In this document: positions 1 through 9,271 of the stretch, piece by piece
How the letters are laid out: every line of letters begins with the position of its first letter
Position numbering within the stretch: position 1 is the stretch's first letter
From: Paraburkholderia atlantica
Lineage (GTDB): Bacteria; Pseudomonadota; Gammaproteobacteria; Burkholderiales; Burkholderiaceae
Direction of reading: 5' to 3'
DNA: 64,000 bases
NCBI RefSeq assembly: GCF_009362785.1
Contig: NZ_WHNQ01000015.1
Coordinates: 110,769 to 174,768 of the forward strand
Made by a program: the position numbers and the translations under genes
The notes under the pieces: model-generated
Database searches by the model: none
What the model was told of the DNA's origin: nothing
The model's input: the letters and a program-made list of their open reading frames with translations, nothing else

Positions 1-297
1 AGCGTTGTTGACCAGAATGTCGAGGGCCTTGCTTCCGTTCCGCTTGGTGAACTCGTCGTCGAGTCTGTCGAACAAGGCCGGCACGGTCGCCGGATCAACG
101 AGATCCGCATGGATCGCGAACGCGCTGCCTTGCGCTTTCTCGATTGCCGCGATCGCCTCGTCCGCGCTGGATTTGCTGGCGTTGTAGGTTAGCGCGACTG
201 TCGCACCATCTTTTGCAAGACGTTCGGCGATGGCACGGCCAATGCCTCGTGATGCCCCGGTAACGAGAGCTGTTTTGCCCTTTAGAGATTGTGTCAT
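1..297 (-). CDS. SDR family oxidoreductase, N-terminal part (3' end outside the window)
   Basis: Only the first 99 codons are present; the gene runs off the left edge. The N-terminus has the classical Rossmann cofactor motif TGASRGIG at residues 13-20, and the visible part ends in ILVNN, the start of the NNAG motif. It is therefore a classical short-chain dehydrogenase/reductase using NAD(H) or NADP(H); the substrate cannot be told. The ATG is preceded by a strong GAGGAG ribosome-binding site. It lies 13 bp downstream of a second SDR gene on the same strand, so the two probably form one transcript diverging from the LysR gene at 1155. Confidence 0.9.
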   Translation of the reverse strand, partial: MTQSLKGKTALVTGASRGIGRAIAERLAKDGATVALTYNASKSSADEAIAAIEKAQGSAFAIHADLVDPATVPALFDRLDDEFTKRNGSKALDILVNNA

Positions 298-310
298 CTG
301 ATTTTTCTCC

Positions 311-1048
311 TCAGAGTTGTGCCAAGCCACCGTCAACGGCGACCTCGCTGGCAGTCATGAAGCTGCTGTCCGACGACGCGAGAAAGGCGGCGACCGCCCC
401 GATCTCCACCGGATCGGCCATACGCTGGAGCGGCGTCATCGCACCGTAGGCCTTCTGGCCCTCTTCGCCTAGCGCCTCCTTCGCGAGTTCGGTCGCCGTC
501 GCCCCGGGCGACAGCACGTTTACCCGGATGCCGGTGCCCTTCAGGTCCTCCGCCCAAGTCCGCGCGAGATTGCGCACCGCTGCCTTGCTCGCGCTGTAGG
601 CCGTGAATCCCGGGGCTCCTGTGGTGCCGGCGCTCGATCCGGTCAGGATGATCGAACCGCCCGAGCCCATCAGCGGCAGCGCCTTCTGGACCGTAAAGAT
701 CGTCCCCTTCACATTGGTGTCGAAGGTGTCGTCAATGTGCTGGCCGGTGATCTGTCCGAGCGGAAGCGGGCTTCCCGTCCCGGCATTGGCGAAGACGATG
801 TCCAGGGTTCCGCGTTCGGCCTTCACCGCAGCGTAGAGTCGGTCGAGGTCGGCCAGGTCGGAGACCGAGCCCTTCACCGCGCGCGCGTTGGGCCCGAGGG
901 CGGCCACAGCGGCGTCGAGTGCATCCTGCCGGCGGCCGAACACGAAGACGAAGGCGCCCTCCTCGATGAAGCGCTTAGCCGCAGCGCGGCCGATACCGGT
1001 AGCGCCGCCGGTGATCACCGCGGTCTTTCCATGCAGTCTGTTGTTCAT
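311..1048 (-). CDS. SDR family oxidoreductase
   Basis: This is a complete classical SDR of about 245 residues. It has TGGATGIG (residues 13-20) for the dinucleotide, an ANAG motif, the active-site serine in TGSSAG and the YSASK catalytic Tyr/Lys pair, and it ends in a typical VDGG segment. The arginine-rich GRRQD after beta-2 would suit NADPH, which is an inference. I prefer the ATG at 1048 over that at 1057 because AAGGA lies 8 nt before it, while it abuts the upstream ATG. It forms a two-gene unit with the SDR gene to its left and diverges from a LysR regulator, a layout in which the regulator usually controls the pair. Substrate unknown. Confidence 0.92.
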   Translation of the reverse strand: MNNRLHGKTAVITGGATGIGRAAAKRFIEEGAFVFVFGRRQDALDAAVAALGPNARAVKGSVSDLADLDRLYAAVKAERGTLDIVFANAGTGSPLPLGQITGQHIDDTFDTNVKGTIFTVQKALPLMGSGGSIILTGSSAGTTGAPGFTAYSASKAAVRNLARTWAEDLKGTGIRVNVLSPGATATELAKEALGEEGQKAYGAMTPLQRMADPVEIGAVAAFLASSDSSFMTASEVAVDGGLAQL

Positions 1049-1118
1049 GTCACGCATCCTTCGAAACGAAAACGGGAAACAGGATTCTGCGACTCTTGAT
1101 TCATGAAGCCAATTGACT

Positions 1119-1132
1119 AAATATGGATATTT
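1119..1132. promoter_or_regulatory. Palindrome in the SDR/LysR divergent promoter region
   Basis: AAATAT-GG-ATATTT is a perfect inverted repeat with a 2-bp centre, placed in the roughly 105-bp gap between the divergent SDR and LysR start codons. AT-rich dyads of the T-N11-A type are the usual LysR binding sites, so this is a candidate operator. The assignment is by position and symmetry only. Confidence 0.45.
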
Positions 1133-1154
1133 CCCATCTACTATTTAGATATCT

Positions 1155-2072
1155 ATGCTCGACAACGTCACGATCAATCAACTTCGGGCCTTCGTCGCCG
1201 TGTGTGATCAGGGAAGCTTTTCCGGGGCTGCACGGGAGCTGAGGCGTGCACAGTCGGCGATCAGTCACGCGATCAACGCGCTCGAGAGCGCTTTCGATGT
1301 GGTGCTGTTCGAGCGCAACACTCGCAAAGCGACGCTGACCGCTGCTGGCCGCAGCCTCCTGCCTGATGCTCGCGGTGTGATCTCGCGCACCGAGGAAATG
1401 AAGATGCGTGCGGTTGCGATTGCCGAAGCTGGGGTCCCCCAGGTCTCGGTTGCCGTGGATACCTACTTTCCACGTGCACACCTGATCGAATGCCTGCGCA
1501 CCTTGCAGGCGGACTTTCCGACGGTTGCAATCAATCTGCGCATGACGACCATGCAGGACGGCGAGCGTTTGGTTCGCGAAGGCATGTGCGCGTTGGCGGT
1601 GACGATCACGGACGTGCCGGAGCTGAGCCCCGGCACCATAGAAAGGCAGCATCTATGTGACGCGCAAATGGTGACCGTCTGTGCGCCATCCCATCCGCTG
1701 GCCTCAATCGCGGGGCCGATCCCGCGGGAGGAATTTGGCCGGCACATCCAGCTCGTCGTGACCGACAATCAGCCCGATGCGGAAAAGACCCAACAGGGGG
1801 TCGCCAGTGAACGCCAGTGGCGGGTGAATGACCTCGGCGCGAAGCACGATCTGCTCAGGGGAAGCTTGTGCTGGGGGCACATGCCGCGCCATCTGGTCGA
1901 GGAAGACCTCGCGAAGGGAATACTTGTCGAACTCCAACGGCGCGCATGGCACATGCGTCCCCTCACGTTTATGATCTCGCAGCGGCGCGGGTACTCGTTT
2001 TCCGAATGCGAGACACGGCTGGTCGAACTCCTTGGCAACCGTCATTCGCCCGATTCTGCTCGAACCGCTTAG
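1155..2072 (+). CDS. LysR family transcriptional regulator
   Basis: The protein has 305 residues, normal for the family. Residues about 5-64 form the winged helix-turn-helix, with the typical LRAFVAVCDQGSFSGAARELRRAQSAIS pattern (split here as LRAFVAVCDQGSF and SGAARELRRAQSAIS) followed by a co-inducer domain. It is transcribed away from the two SDR genes and probably controls them and itself. Nothing in the effector domain identifies the ligand. Confidence 0.92.
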   Translation: MLDNVTINQLRAFVAVCDQGSFSGAARELRRAQSAISHAINALESAFDVVLFERNTRKATLTAAGRSLLPDARGVISRTEEMKMRAVAIAEAGVPQVSVAVDTYFPRAHLIECLRTLQADFPTVAINLRMTTMQDGERLVREGMCALAVTITDVPELSPGTIERQHLCDAQMVTVCAPSHPLASIAGPIPREEFGRHIQLVVTDNQPDAEKTQQGVASERQWRVNDLGAKHDLLRGSLCWGHMPRHLVEEDLAKGILVELQRRAWHMRPLTFMISQRRGYSFSECETRLVELLGNRHSPDSARTA

Positions 2073-2519
2073 CCGAAACAATTTCAGTCCCACCACGTCG
2101 ACGCGCATGAGTATGCATCCGGCTTTTCGTTCGTCTGGTTGATGGGATGCGGCAGGGGACCCGTTATCTGACACCCCTCGACAGACCAGTGAGAACAGAT
2201 CCTCGGTACCACCGGCGCGTCGTTGGGACGAAAACTGATTAATCAAACCAATTTCTAACTCACAGCGCTATCCGCGCAGCGCCGCCTGACTCTTGGCAGC
2301 GGTCACTTAGTCATTCCGGGCGTGCGGATCAGTCTCGAAGAGCGTCTTAGCAGTGAGTTCGTCGAGGCAGTTGCCACTGGCAAAGCAGAACCATTCGCCA
2401 CGCCTTTCACATGCGTCTTGTCAACGTTCCATGAGCGTCGAGTAGATTTCGTGCAGGGCGCTTTCTTTCTTATGGGCGGATTAGCAAATCCGCCCATATT
2501 AATTCCTGGAGGATCGCGG
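2073..2519. other. Gene-free interval with a strong hairpin
   Basis: No open frame here looks like a real protein. The one clear structure is a perfect 11-bp stem at 2472-2482 and 2487-2497 (ATGGGCGGATT, loop AGCA, AATCCGCCCAT). It lies about 20 bp past the stop codon of the minus-strand MmgE/PrpD gene and probably ends or stabilises that transcript, although no U-run follows on either strand. The DNA from here to about 4.6 kb is visibly more AT-rich than its surroundings. Confidence 0.5.
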
Positions 2520-4037
2520 CTACAAGGCCATAGCTGCGGTCAAGATTTTAGCCTTTGGCAGGGTCTCCAGTCGTTGAATATCGGCTATCAGCGCTTGGGC
2601 TTGCGCACTACTCATTCCCGCCTTTTTCGTGCAATCGAGAAATTTTTGACGGAACTCGATGGGCGACATTGGATTCTTGGGTTCGCCTTTGGCAAATGCC
2701 ACCGTTTTGGTAAACGTCCGGCCATCTTTCAGAGAAACGTCAAGGCGCGTAGCACCAGGTCCACCGCCCGGACGTGCCAGGCTCTTGTCTTCCGCCGTGT
2801 TAATGCGCTTGACCATAGCCAGCAGGTCAGGGCGCCTGATCGCCGTCGTAGTGAAATGTTCGAATCCAACTTTATGGTCCACCAACGCGCAGGCCACTAC
2901 CCACGGATTGCTGAATTGTGCGTCCACGACAGATGTCAGGTTCTGCTTTTTGCCAAGCGGAAAATCGAGAAGCAGATACTCGCCCGGTCCATTGTAGATG
3001 GTGATGCTTTCCACATCGGGTGCTTCAATTTTGTTCTCTGCAAACAGAGTCAGTGCAGCATCCACCGCTGTATGGCTACCACGGCACGACGGCCATGGTT
3101 TGAACGAGACCTCAGTCGCGGCAAAAGTATTTCCAAGTCCTTCAAAGAGGAAATCGCGCGAATACTTGTTACCGTGAAACTGATAATAAAAGCCACGGGG
3201 GCCTTCCAGAATATTTTTGGCTCCCTGGACGCCCTGCTGAGATAGACGCGCAGCCATTACGCCGGCATAGGAAGCGAAGCCAGCGCCCATACGCTTGGTC
3301 AATGCACCGTCGAGATGTGCCTGGGAATTGCCGGAAGCTTGATGAAATGCAATACCCAGTGCAGATACCATCTGATCACGCGTCAAGCCCATCAGCTTGC
3401 CTGCGACAAAAGTCGAAGCAAAATATCCATAAAGGCTGGTGTTGTGCCAGCCAACAATGAATGCATCGACGCCAGGCTGTGCCGAATTGGCCAAGCGGCA
3501 GGCAAGGTCCACGCCCAAAGCCGTAGCCGTAATTAGATCCCTGCCGCTGACATTGCCGAGCATATCAGTTACGGCTAATGCGGCCGGAATCGTGATGACT
3601 GAGGGGTGCATGAAAGACCGCTCATAGGTATCGTCATAGTCGAGCGCGTCACCCATGATTGCATTGACGCGAGCGGCATCCTGGGCGGGAACCAGAATAT
3701 TGGTACCCCAGATGGCGGCTTCGCGCTTACCGGCCATATCGATGGTGAACTCGCGTATCTCTTTGGCTCCGGGCTCATTGGCGCCCCCTAGAGCCGCGCC
3801 CACTGTATCCATAATCTGATTCTTGGTTATGGCAATCACTGCACTGGGCAGGTTGTCGTAAGTGGTCTGCAAACAATAATCCGCAAGTGCAACGATGTCA
3901 TCCGGACCAGAGGATCTTTGTGCTGGAGGCTTCGGTGCTACCGTCGCATCAGCATAAGCGGACGCGGGAGTCAGCATCAATCCGCCTACCGATGCGATTG
4001 AGGTATGGATAAATGATCTGCGATTTAATTTGGTCAT
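2520..4037 (-). CDS. MmgE/PrpD family protein with a Tat-type signal peptide
   Basis: The protein has 505 residues with the MmgE/PrpD fold: an all-helical domain with the ALDYDDTYERSFMHPS region and a C-terminal alpha/beta domain containing KPWPSCRGSHTAVDA. Family members include 2-methylcitrate dehydratase and cis-aconitate decarboxylase; the substrate here cannot be assigned. Unusually, residues 5-8 are NRRSF followed by a hydrophobic stretch and PASAYA, a twin-arginine signal with a likely cleavage after about residue 30, so this member appears to be exported, whereas the family is usually cytoplasmic. The start has AGGA 6 nt upstream. It stands alone with no obvious operon partners, and its codon use is less GC-biased than its neighbours, suggesting later acquisition. 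Confidence 0.88.
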   Translation of the reverse strand: MTKLNRRSFIHTSIASVGGLMLTPASAYADATVAPKPPAQRSSGPDDIVALADYCLQTTYDNLPSAVIAITKNQIMDTVGAALGGANEPGAKEIREFTIDMAGKREAAIWGTNILVPAQDAARVNAIMGDALDYDDTYERSFMHPSVITIPAALAVTDMLGNVSGRDLITATALGVDLACRLANSAQPGVDAFIVGWHNTSLYGYFASTFVAGKLMGLTRDQMVSALGIAFHQASGNSQAHLDGALTKRMGAGFASYAGVMAARLSQQGVQGAKNILEGPRGFYYQFHGNKYSRDFLFEGLGNTFAATEVSFKPWPSCRGSHTAVDAALTLFAENKIEAPDVESITIYNGPGEYLLLDFPLGKKQNLTSVVDAQFSNPWVVACALVDHKVGFEHFTTTAIRRPDLLAMVKRINTAEDKSLARPGGGPGATRLDVSLKDGRTFTKTVAFAKGEPKNPMSPIEFRQKFLDCTKKAGMSSAQAQALIADIQRLETLPKAKILTAAMAL

Positions 4038-4561
4038 TTCGTTTCCTAAAACGGATTAGCGTCAACCATTGTTCTTGTATCTTCAGAGTCACTACCCGGC
4101 CCCGGCCCGGAAGAGCGGCAGATTGACAGTGCATCCGCCTCTTGATCATTGCGCATGACAAAACGGAGAGCCATTACCTCGGATTAAGCCAGCCGCGAGA
4201 TGGCAGCAGCGCTGGTGTGGTCAGCAGCGTCACCCGCCGCCCGCAAGATCCTGCTTTGCGGATACGGGGCGGCTTGACGTTATCGGCGACATCCACTTTC
4301 TATGATCAAACAAGAGAGGCGGAAGCGTAGGTATCTACACTTCCGTAATTTGGATCAACGCGATAGCCAACCTATTTGGGCTGAGCGCACTCGGACCGAT
4401 CACAACCTTCACTTTAGTTAATTTAGACGGCTGTTTGGTATACATGAATCGTATGCAATTCGATGCGATGTTGCACCTGTAGACCAAAGACGGAAATAGG
4501 GTAAATCCCCGACCTACTGTTTCATAGGCTAAAGATTGCAAATCGTGTTGGGGGACGCGCT
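4038..4561. other. Intergenic stretch, nothing recognised
   Basis: This is the first part of a roughly 1-kb interval between the MmgE/PrpD gene and the alpha/beta hydrolase gene. No frame gives a protein-like translation and no convincing terminator or repeat was seen. It leads into an SDR gene relic. Confidence 0.5.
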
Positions 4562-4972
4562 GTGACCCAATGGGCCAGTCTTCACAGCGTTTTCAAGGAG
4601 GCGCGAGTAGCGAGTACAACGGGAAGTTCGGCGTTCCGCCTTGAGGACCGCCCGGGCCATTGCGCAAAGATCGCGAGCGTGTCCGGCGCACTGAAGTGCA
4701 GTTCAACCGTGTGGTGGCTTCGCGGTGCCGTCAACTCGCGCGTATGCTCTCCCCGGAAGCGATCGGACACGGCATTCGGATCAACGCGTTCGATTCCGGT
4801 GATGCCATTACCAACATCCAATGCACATTCAACCGGACGGCTAGCATGGCCGGAGAGCGCCTATCGCGCGCGCGGCGCGCCCTAAAGAGATCGCAGAGAT
4901 CCTGGCATTCCTCGCATCGAAGCGGGCCAGCTACAAGTTCAAGCGCGCGAGGCGTATTAACATAACGGTGCC
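4562..4972 (+). pseudogene. Relic of an SDR oxidoreductase gene
   Basis: Pieces of a plus-strand SDR appear in shifting frames: AKIASVSGALK (the active-site strand, near 4670), RQLARMLSPE and GIRINAFDSGDAIT (the segment after the YxxxK helix, near 4735-4810), then RPKEIAEILAFLASKRASY (the C-terminal helix, near 4885-4935). The catalytic YxxxK is not recognisable and at least two frameshifts separate the blocks. No intact N-terminal Rossmann motif was found. This is dead SDR sequence, and the exact ends are uncertain. Confidence 0.6.
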
Positions 4973-5084
4973 GCGATGGCGGAGAGAGACAATGGTCCTC
5001 CCACGCCAACCATATTTCATGCCCTGATCTGTGTTCCTGGCTGATTACGGTGCGCTCGGTCCGTTTCGTCCACTGCTAATCCGA

Positions 5085-5966
5085 TTACGCCGTTCCATTT
5101 GATATGAATTCGCTCAACGCTTTCGCGAATTTAACAGGCTGCTCTTCCGGAACGTAGTGACCACAGTCGTCAAAGACAATTTCCGAAACGTTCGTCGCGA
5201 CGCGTCTAAGGGTTTGAGCCGAGGCCGGACCATAACCCCATTGCGCGCCGATACTCAACGCAGGCATGGAAAGCGGCGTCTTGCCCCAAATCAGGTTGTC
5301 TTGACGATCGAGTGGCAAGGTTCTGTAATAGCTAAAAGAGCAGCGCAGCGCCCCTGGCCGCGCGAGCGCACGAGCGTAAACGTTCACGTCGTCATTACTG
5401 ATTGAATCCGGATCAAATACGCCGACTGTCTCACGGCGCACGAAGTGATTCACGAAGAGAAACTCGCGGCCTTCGACGAGCGCTTCCGAAATGTCCCCGG
5501 CCATGTTGAAACCGAAGTGCCAGCTTCCACCGCGCGATACGTCCATTGCCTCTTCCTGTCCGAATGTGGGAAGACTGCTCTCGGCAAAGACGAAGTGGCT
5601 GACCGCTTCCGGCCATTGGGCGGCGTACGCATACGCGACGTGACCGCCCAGATCGTGACCGACAATCGCCACCTTCTCTATACCGAGCCCTTCGACCAGT
5701 TCATGAAGCTTGCGCGCGACGTTCTTCTTGTCGAAGCCGGATTCGGGCTTCGAGGAATCGCCGAAGCCGGGGAGGTCCGGCGCGATGACGTCGAACTGCT
5801 GGCTCAGCAAAGGTATGACACGCCGCCACGCCCAGGACGTTTGCGGCCAGCCATGCAGAAGCAGCACGGCCTGTTTCGCGCCGGCTGCGGTGCTGCGGCG
5901 ATAGGCTAGTCGTCCATCGCGCAGACGATAAGAGCGAAAAGGAATGTTTTCGTGGGTCATCTTCAT
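5085..5966 (-). CDS. Alpha/beta hydrolase with Asp nucleophile (epoxide hydrolase/dehalogenase-like)
   Basis: The protein is about 293 residues in the alpha/beta-hydrolase fold. It has the oxyanion HGWPQ motif, the nucleophile elbow GHDLGG with Asp as nucleophile, and the late histidine in DCGHYVPEEQP. An Asp nucleophile points to the epoxide hydrolase/haloacid dehalogenase branch rather than to esterases. It resembles the hydrolase at 7374-8249 throughout, so the two are probably paralogues. The start overlaps the stop of the MFS gene (ATGA), showing translational coupling; the ATG at 5960 is an alternative. Its substrate is probably an intermediate of the IclR-linked pathway, which is an inference from position. 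Confidence 0.85.
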   Translation of the reverse strand: MKMTHENIPFRSYRLRDGRLAYRRSTAAGAKQAVLLLHGWPQTSWAWRRVIPLLSQQFDVIAPDLPGFGDSSKPESGFDKKNVARKLHELVEGLGIEKVAIVGHDLGGHVAYAYAAQWPEAVSHFVFAESSLPTFGQEEAMDVSRGGSWHFGFNMAGDISEALVEGREFLFVNHFVRRETVGVFDPDSISNDDVNVYARALARPGALRCSFSYYRTLPLDRQDNLIWGKTPLSMPALSIGAQWGYGPASAQTLRRVATNVSEIVFDDCGHYVPEEQPVKFAKALSEFISNGTA

Positions 5967-7345
5967 TCTCTTGCGAAAGTGGCGGCATCTTCGATGCTTG
6001 ACGCTGGCACGTCGGCAGAAGGGCCATCGGCCGCGAAGATGCTCTTGATGGAAATGGCGACCGTGCCGACCGCCATCGGAACGCAAAGTGCGGCAAACAC
6101 GGCATTGAAGCTCCAGCTGGTCGCAAGCAGAACGCCGCCCATAGCAGCGCCGCTGATTGCGCCGAACCGGCCTATACCCTGTTCCCAGCTCGTACCCGTC
6201 GCGCGCACCGAAGTGGGATAAAAGCGCGCGGCCATGGCGACATAGCCGACATTCAGACTGTTCATGCAATATCCCATCGCGCATACGAGCACACTCGTAG
6301 TGATGAACGTGCGCTCGGTGGCTGCGATGCACAGCGCGCACAGGCCGGCGGCTACATGCGTTGCACTGAGCACCTTGTGCGGTGAATAACGATCCATGCA
6401 CCAGCCGACTGCCAGCGAACCCAGTGCGCCGCCGGCCTGGCCAAATGTTGCGATCAACGAGGCGTCGCTCAGGCTCATGCCTGCGTCCTTGATCATCAGC
6501 GGGAGCCAGCTGTTGATGAGGTACAGCGTAAAGAGCGTCGCGAACACGCCTATCCAGAGACTCACGGTTCCGACGAGATACCTGCGCCCGACGATGATCG
6601 CCACCTTGCCGCTTCCGCTATCCGCAACACCGTCCGAGACGTGGACGACCGTGCCGGCACGCAGGACACCAGGCGCGAGCTTCTGCATGATGCTATGAAC
6701 CGCCAAGCTCTTGTCATCACGGGTCGCGAGAAATCGAATGGACTCCGGTAACGCGAAGATCATCAGGATGCCGAGTGCGATCGGCAGCACGCCGCCAGCG
6801 AACATAACGGCGCGCCAACCGGATAGCTCGATCAGGATGTTGCTGGCAACGCCGCCGATCGCGCCGCCGATCGCAAAGCCTGCATACACGAACGTGATCA
6901 GAAAATTGCGGTGCCTTGCGGGCGCGTACTCCGATACCAGTGTTGCGGTGTTGGGCATGGAGGCTCCCAGACCCAGTCCCGTCAGAAACCGCAGGAACGT
7001 CAGGGTCCACAGATCGTTCGCAAAGGACGACGCGAGACTGAAGAAGCCGAACAGAAAAACCGACGAGACGACGACCGCCTTCCTGCCAAGCCGGTCACCG
7101 ATTGGACCAGCCGTGAGAGCGCCGACAGCAAGACCGAAAAGCCCGCTCATGAAAACTGGCGATAGTGCGACGCGCGCGATCTTCCAGTCGGCGACAAGCG
7201 CCGGCGCAATGAAGCCCACGGCGGTGGTATCCATTCCATCGAGCATCAGCACCAGCAAGCCCAACAGAACGACGCGAACCTGGAAGAGACTCAACGGCCG
7301 GTCATCCAGGAATGTCTTGATGTCGATTTTCGATTCGGCTTCCAC
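5963..7345 (-). CDS. MFS transporter, aromatic acid:H+ symporter-like
   Basis: The protein has 460 residues with about 12 hydrophobic segments. Signature features of the AAHS group (PcaK/BenK type) are the first-helix acidic motif DGMDTTAVGF and the loop 2-3 motif GPIGDRLGRK. It should import an aromatic or related acid across the inner membrane with protons. It lies between two alpha/beta hydrolase genes, with a 4-bp overlap downstream and 28 bp upstream, in the operon read towards the left from the IclR divergent region. The carrier probably brings in the pathway substrate. Confidence 0.88.
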   Translation of the reverse strand: MEAESKIDIKTFLDDRPLSLFQVRVVLLGLLVLMLDGMDTTAVGFIAPALVADWKIARVALSPVFMSGLFGLAVGALTAGPIGDRLGRKAVVVSSVFLFGFFSLASSFANDLWTLTFLRFLTGLGLGASMPNTATLVSEYAPARHRNFLITFVYAGFAIGGAIGGVASNILIELSGWRAVMFAGGVLPIALGILMIFALPESIRFLATRDDKSLAVHSIMQKLAPGVLRAGTVVHVSDGVADSGSGKVAIIVGRRYLVGTVSLWIGVFATLFTLYLINSWLPLMIKDAGMSLSDASLIATFGQAGGALGSLAVGWCMDRYSPHKVLSATHVAAGLCALCIAATERTFITTSVLVCAMGYCMNSLNVGYVAMAARFYPTSVRATGTSWEQGIGRFGAISGAAMGGVLLATSWSFNAVFAALCVPMAVGTVAISIKSIFAADGPSADVPASSIEDAATFARE

Positions 7346-7373
7346 GGTAATGTCTCCATTGTTTTTTGTGTAT

Positions 7374-8249
7374 TCAGCGGCAAAACTGAATCATCGCCTC
7401 TATGAAGCGCTCCGGCTGCTCTTCGGCGATGAAGTGGGCGGCGTCTGGAATCGATACGCTTGTCACGTTCGATGACACCGTGGCAAGGCGTTCGCCAACG
7501 CGGCCGGCCCAGCGCTTTTCGCCGCCCATGGCGAGCACCGGGAGTGTTTCGGGAAGTCGTCCCGCACTTCGGTTGTCAATTACGTCCTGAGGGAACTGGC
7601 GGTACATCTCCATCGCGCAGCGAAATGCACCTGGGTGCTTGTACGCCTCGACATACTCGTTGATGTCTGCCAGCGAGATGGAACCCCGACGGAATGTTTG
7701 GTGGTTGATGAACGAGCTGATGTACGCGTGCTCACGTCCACCGACGATCAAGGCTTCAGGCAGGTCACGCTTTTGATGAAAGGCGAAGTGCCAGACATGC
7801 GGATCCGCGATCACCTGATCCCAATCACCGATCCCGGGAATGGTCACATCGATGATCGTCAGCGAACGCGCGTGATAACGGCTCGCGTAAGCGTAGGCAA
7901 TCATCCCGCCGATATCGTGACCGACAATGTGCGCGGGTGCTCCATGCAGGCTCTCCACAAGAGCGTGGAGATCGGCGGCCATCTCGCGTTTCGAATATCC
8001 GGACGCGGGCTTGTCCGACAGGCCAACGCCTTTGAGGTCCGGTGCGACGACGGTATATCGCTCTCCCAGTCCGGCGATGACGCTATTCCAGCACCACCAG
8101 TTTTGGGGGAAACCGTGAATGAGGAGCATCAGCGGCGCGGAACCGAGCGCCTTGCCACCGATCACATAGTGCAGATTGACATCGTTCACGATCGCGGACC
8201 GATGCTCGAATGACGAAGGCAATTGAACAGCATCTTGAGAAAAACGCAT
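7374..8249 (-). CDS. Alpha/beta hydrolase with Asp nucleophile
   Basis: The protein has 291 residues with HGFPQN (oxyanion), GHDIGG (Asp nucleophile) and DAAHFIAEEQP (catalytic His). It belongs to the epoxide hydrolase/haloacetate dehalogenase group and looks paralogous to the product of 5085-5966. It is followed after 28 bp by the MFS carrier and preceded 14 bp upstream by the TIM-barrel gene, so it is an internal gene of the leftward operon. The reaction is not clear; hydrolysis of an ester, lactone or epoxide intermediate is possible. Confidence 0.87.
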   Translation of the reverse strand: MRFSQDAVQLPSSFEHRSAIVNDVNLHYVIGGKALGSAPLMLLIHGFPQNWWCWNSVIAGLGERYTVVAPDLKGVGLSDKPASGYSKREMAADLHALVESLHGAPAHIVGHDIGGMIAYAYASRYHARSLTIIDVTIPGIGDWDQVIADPHVWHFAFHQKRDLPEALIVGGREHAYISSFINHQTFRRGSISLADINEYVEAYKHPGAFRCAMEMYRQFPQDVIDNRSAGRLPETLPVLAMGGEKRWAGRVGERLATVSSNVTSVSIPDAAHFIAEEQPERFIEAMIQFCR

Positions 8250-8263
8250 GGCAGCAAGCTCCG

Positions 8264-9094
8264 TTAATTCGGGTAGTCGTTCACGCTGGGCTTTAGCGCA
8301 TCGGCCGACGCGTTCAAATCTTCCAGTGGTGAGGAGGAAATGATTTCGAGGATGGGCGTAGCGGAAATTCCCGTTTCCTTCACCGCACTCAGGATTTGAT
8401 CGAAGCGCACCGTTCCAAGGCCGATACGGTCATGGCGCCACTGGCTTCGTGTGCCATCGGAAAGATGGAGTTGCCCGATGCGATTGGCCGATCGCCTGAT
8501 CGCGTCGGGCTGATCTTCTCCAACGAATTCCGCGTTCGAGACGTCGTAGGCAATCAGAAGCCTTTCATCAGGCAGTCCGTCGATAAAGGCAATCATTGCG
8601 TCAGTAGTCGGAATCGGCGTTTGCGGATGAAGCTCCAGAAAGATTTTTTGATCGAGTCGCTCCGCGACGCGCAGAAGCTGCTCCAGGCTGTCGCGAAGCA
8701 AAAGCTCAGAATCGGTCCGGGACGGAGGAAACAGCGACGACACCCTGCCGGGGACCACAACCACGGCACCAGCGCCGAGATCCGACGCAAGTTGCATCGT
8801 GCTGGTGTAGACCTCAACCGAATAGCGCCGGAACGCCTCGACACGACTGACCAGATTCAGGTCGAGCGCCGGAAGATTGAGAGATTCGATGCGAAGACTT
8901 TCGCTTCTCAGGGTGCCGGCCAGACTCGACCTGTCGTTCGCGGAGAGTTCGTCTGGCCAAAGATGTCCGGGGACGACCAGGGCGTCGAAATCGTTCAAGC
9001 CGATCGCTTGCATTTTCCGCATGGCGGCGAGCGCTGTGTCTTGCCACATGAATGAGAAGGTGCTGCCTCCAAAACCTTGCGCGACGTTTTCCAT
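8264..9094 (-). CDS. Xylose isomerase-like TIM barrel protein (sugar phosphate isomerase/epimerase family)
   Basis: The protein is about 276 residues with the AP endonuclease 2/xylose isomerase-like barrel. Metal-site elements are visible in FLELHPQ, LIAYDVSNAEF, GQLHLSDG and the C-terminal LEIIS strand. This family contains isomerases, epimerases and dehydratases such as inosose dehydratase (IolE) and 3-dehydroshikimate dehydratase. I choose the ATG at 9094, which has AGGAG 5 nt upstream, over the one at 9139. It is the first gene of the leftward operon and faces the IclR gene across a region with two dyad sites. Confidence 0.85.
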   Translation of the reverse strand: MENVAQGFGGSTFSFMWQDTALAAMRKMQAIGLNDFDALVVPGHLWPDELSANDRSSLAGTLRSESLRIESLNLPALDLNLVSRVEAFRRYSVEVYTSTMQLASDLGAGAVVVVPGRVSSLFPPSRTDSELLLRDSLEQLLRVAERLDQKIFLELHPQTPIPTTDAMIAFIDGLPDERLLIAYDVSNAEFVGEDQPDAIRRSANRIGQLHLSDGTRSQWRHDRIGLGTVRFDQILSAVKETGISATPILEIISSSPLEDLNASADALKPSVNDYPN

Positions 9095-9168
9095 GTGCTC
9101 CTCATGAGTATGCGTTGAGATGATCGAGGCGTTGTCCACATCTCGGCTGGTAAATCCAATTGTGAACT

Positions 9169-9186
9169 AGTTCCATGATGGGAACA
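9169..9186. promoter_or_regulatory. Candidate IclR operator 1
   Basis: A-GTTCC-ATGATG-GGAAC-A is a perfect inverted repeat (5-bp arms, 6-bp spacer) between the TIM-barrel gene and the IclR gene. The same 5-6-5 layout recurs at 9272, 13561 and 13631, always in divergent regions of this cluster, which supports a common regulator. Confidence 0.55.
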
Positions 9187-9271
9187 AGAGAATTTTTGGT
9201 GGTCTTGTCTGGCACACCATGTCCCGTGCGGCGGGGTCGGTACCTTGACATTTGGAACACATCAGATAATA

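Noticed and set aside
2472..2497. Rho-independent terminator
   Set aside because: The stem is perfect, but neither strand has a T-run after it, so it is listed only as a hairpin.
2322..3245. 307-codon plus-strand frame opposite the MmgE/PrpD gene
   Set aside because: Antisense to a well-conserved protein and without motifs of its own.
5085..6401. 438-codon hydrolase frame
   Set aside because: The first 145 codons are out-of-frame MFS sequence; the hydrolase begins at 5966 or 5960.
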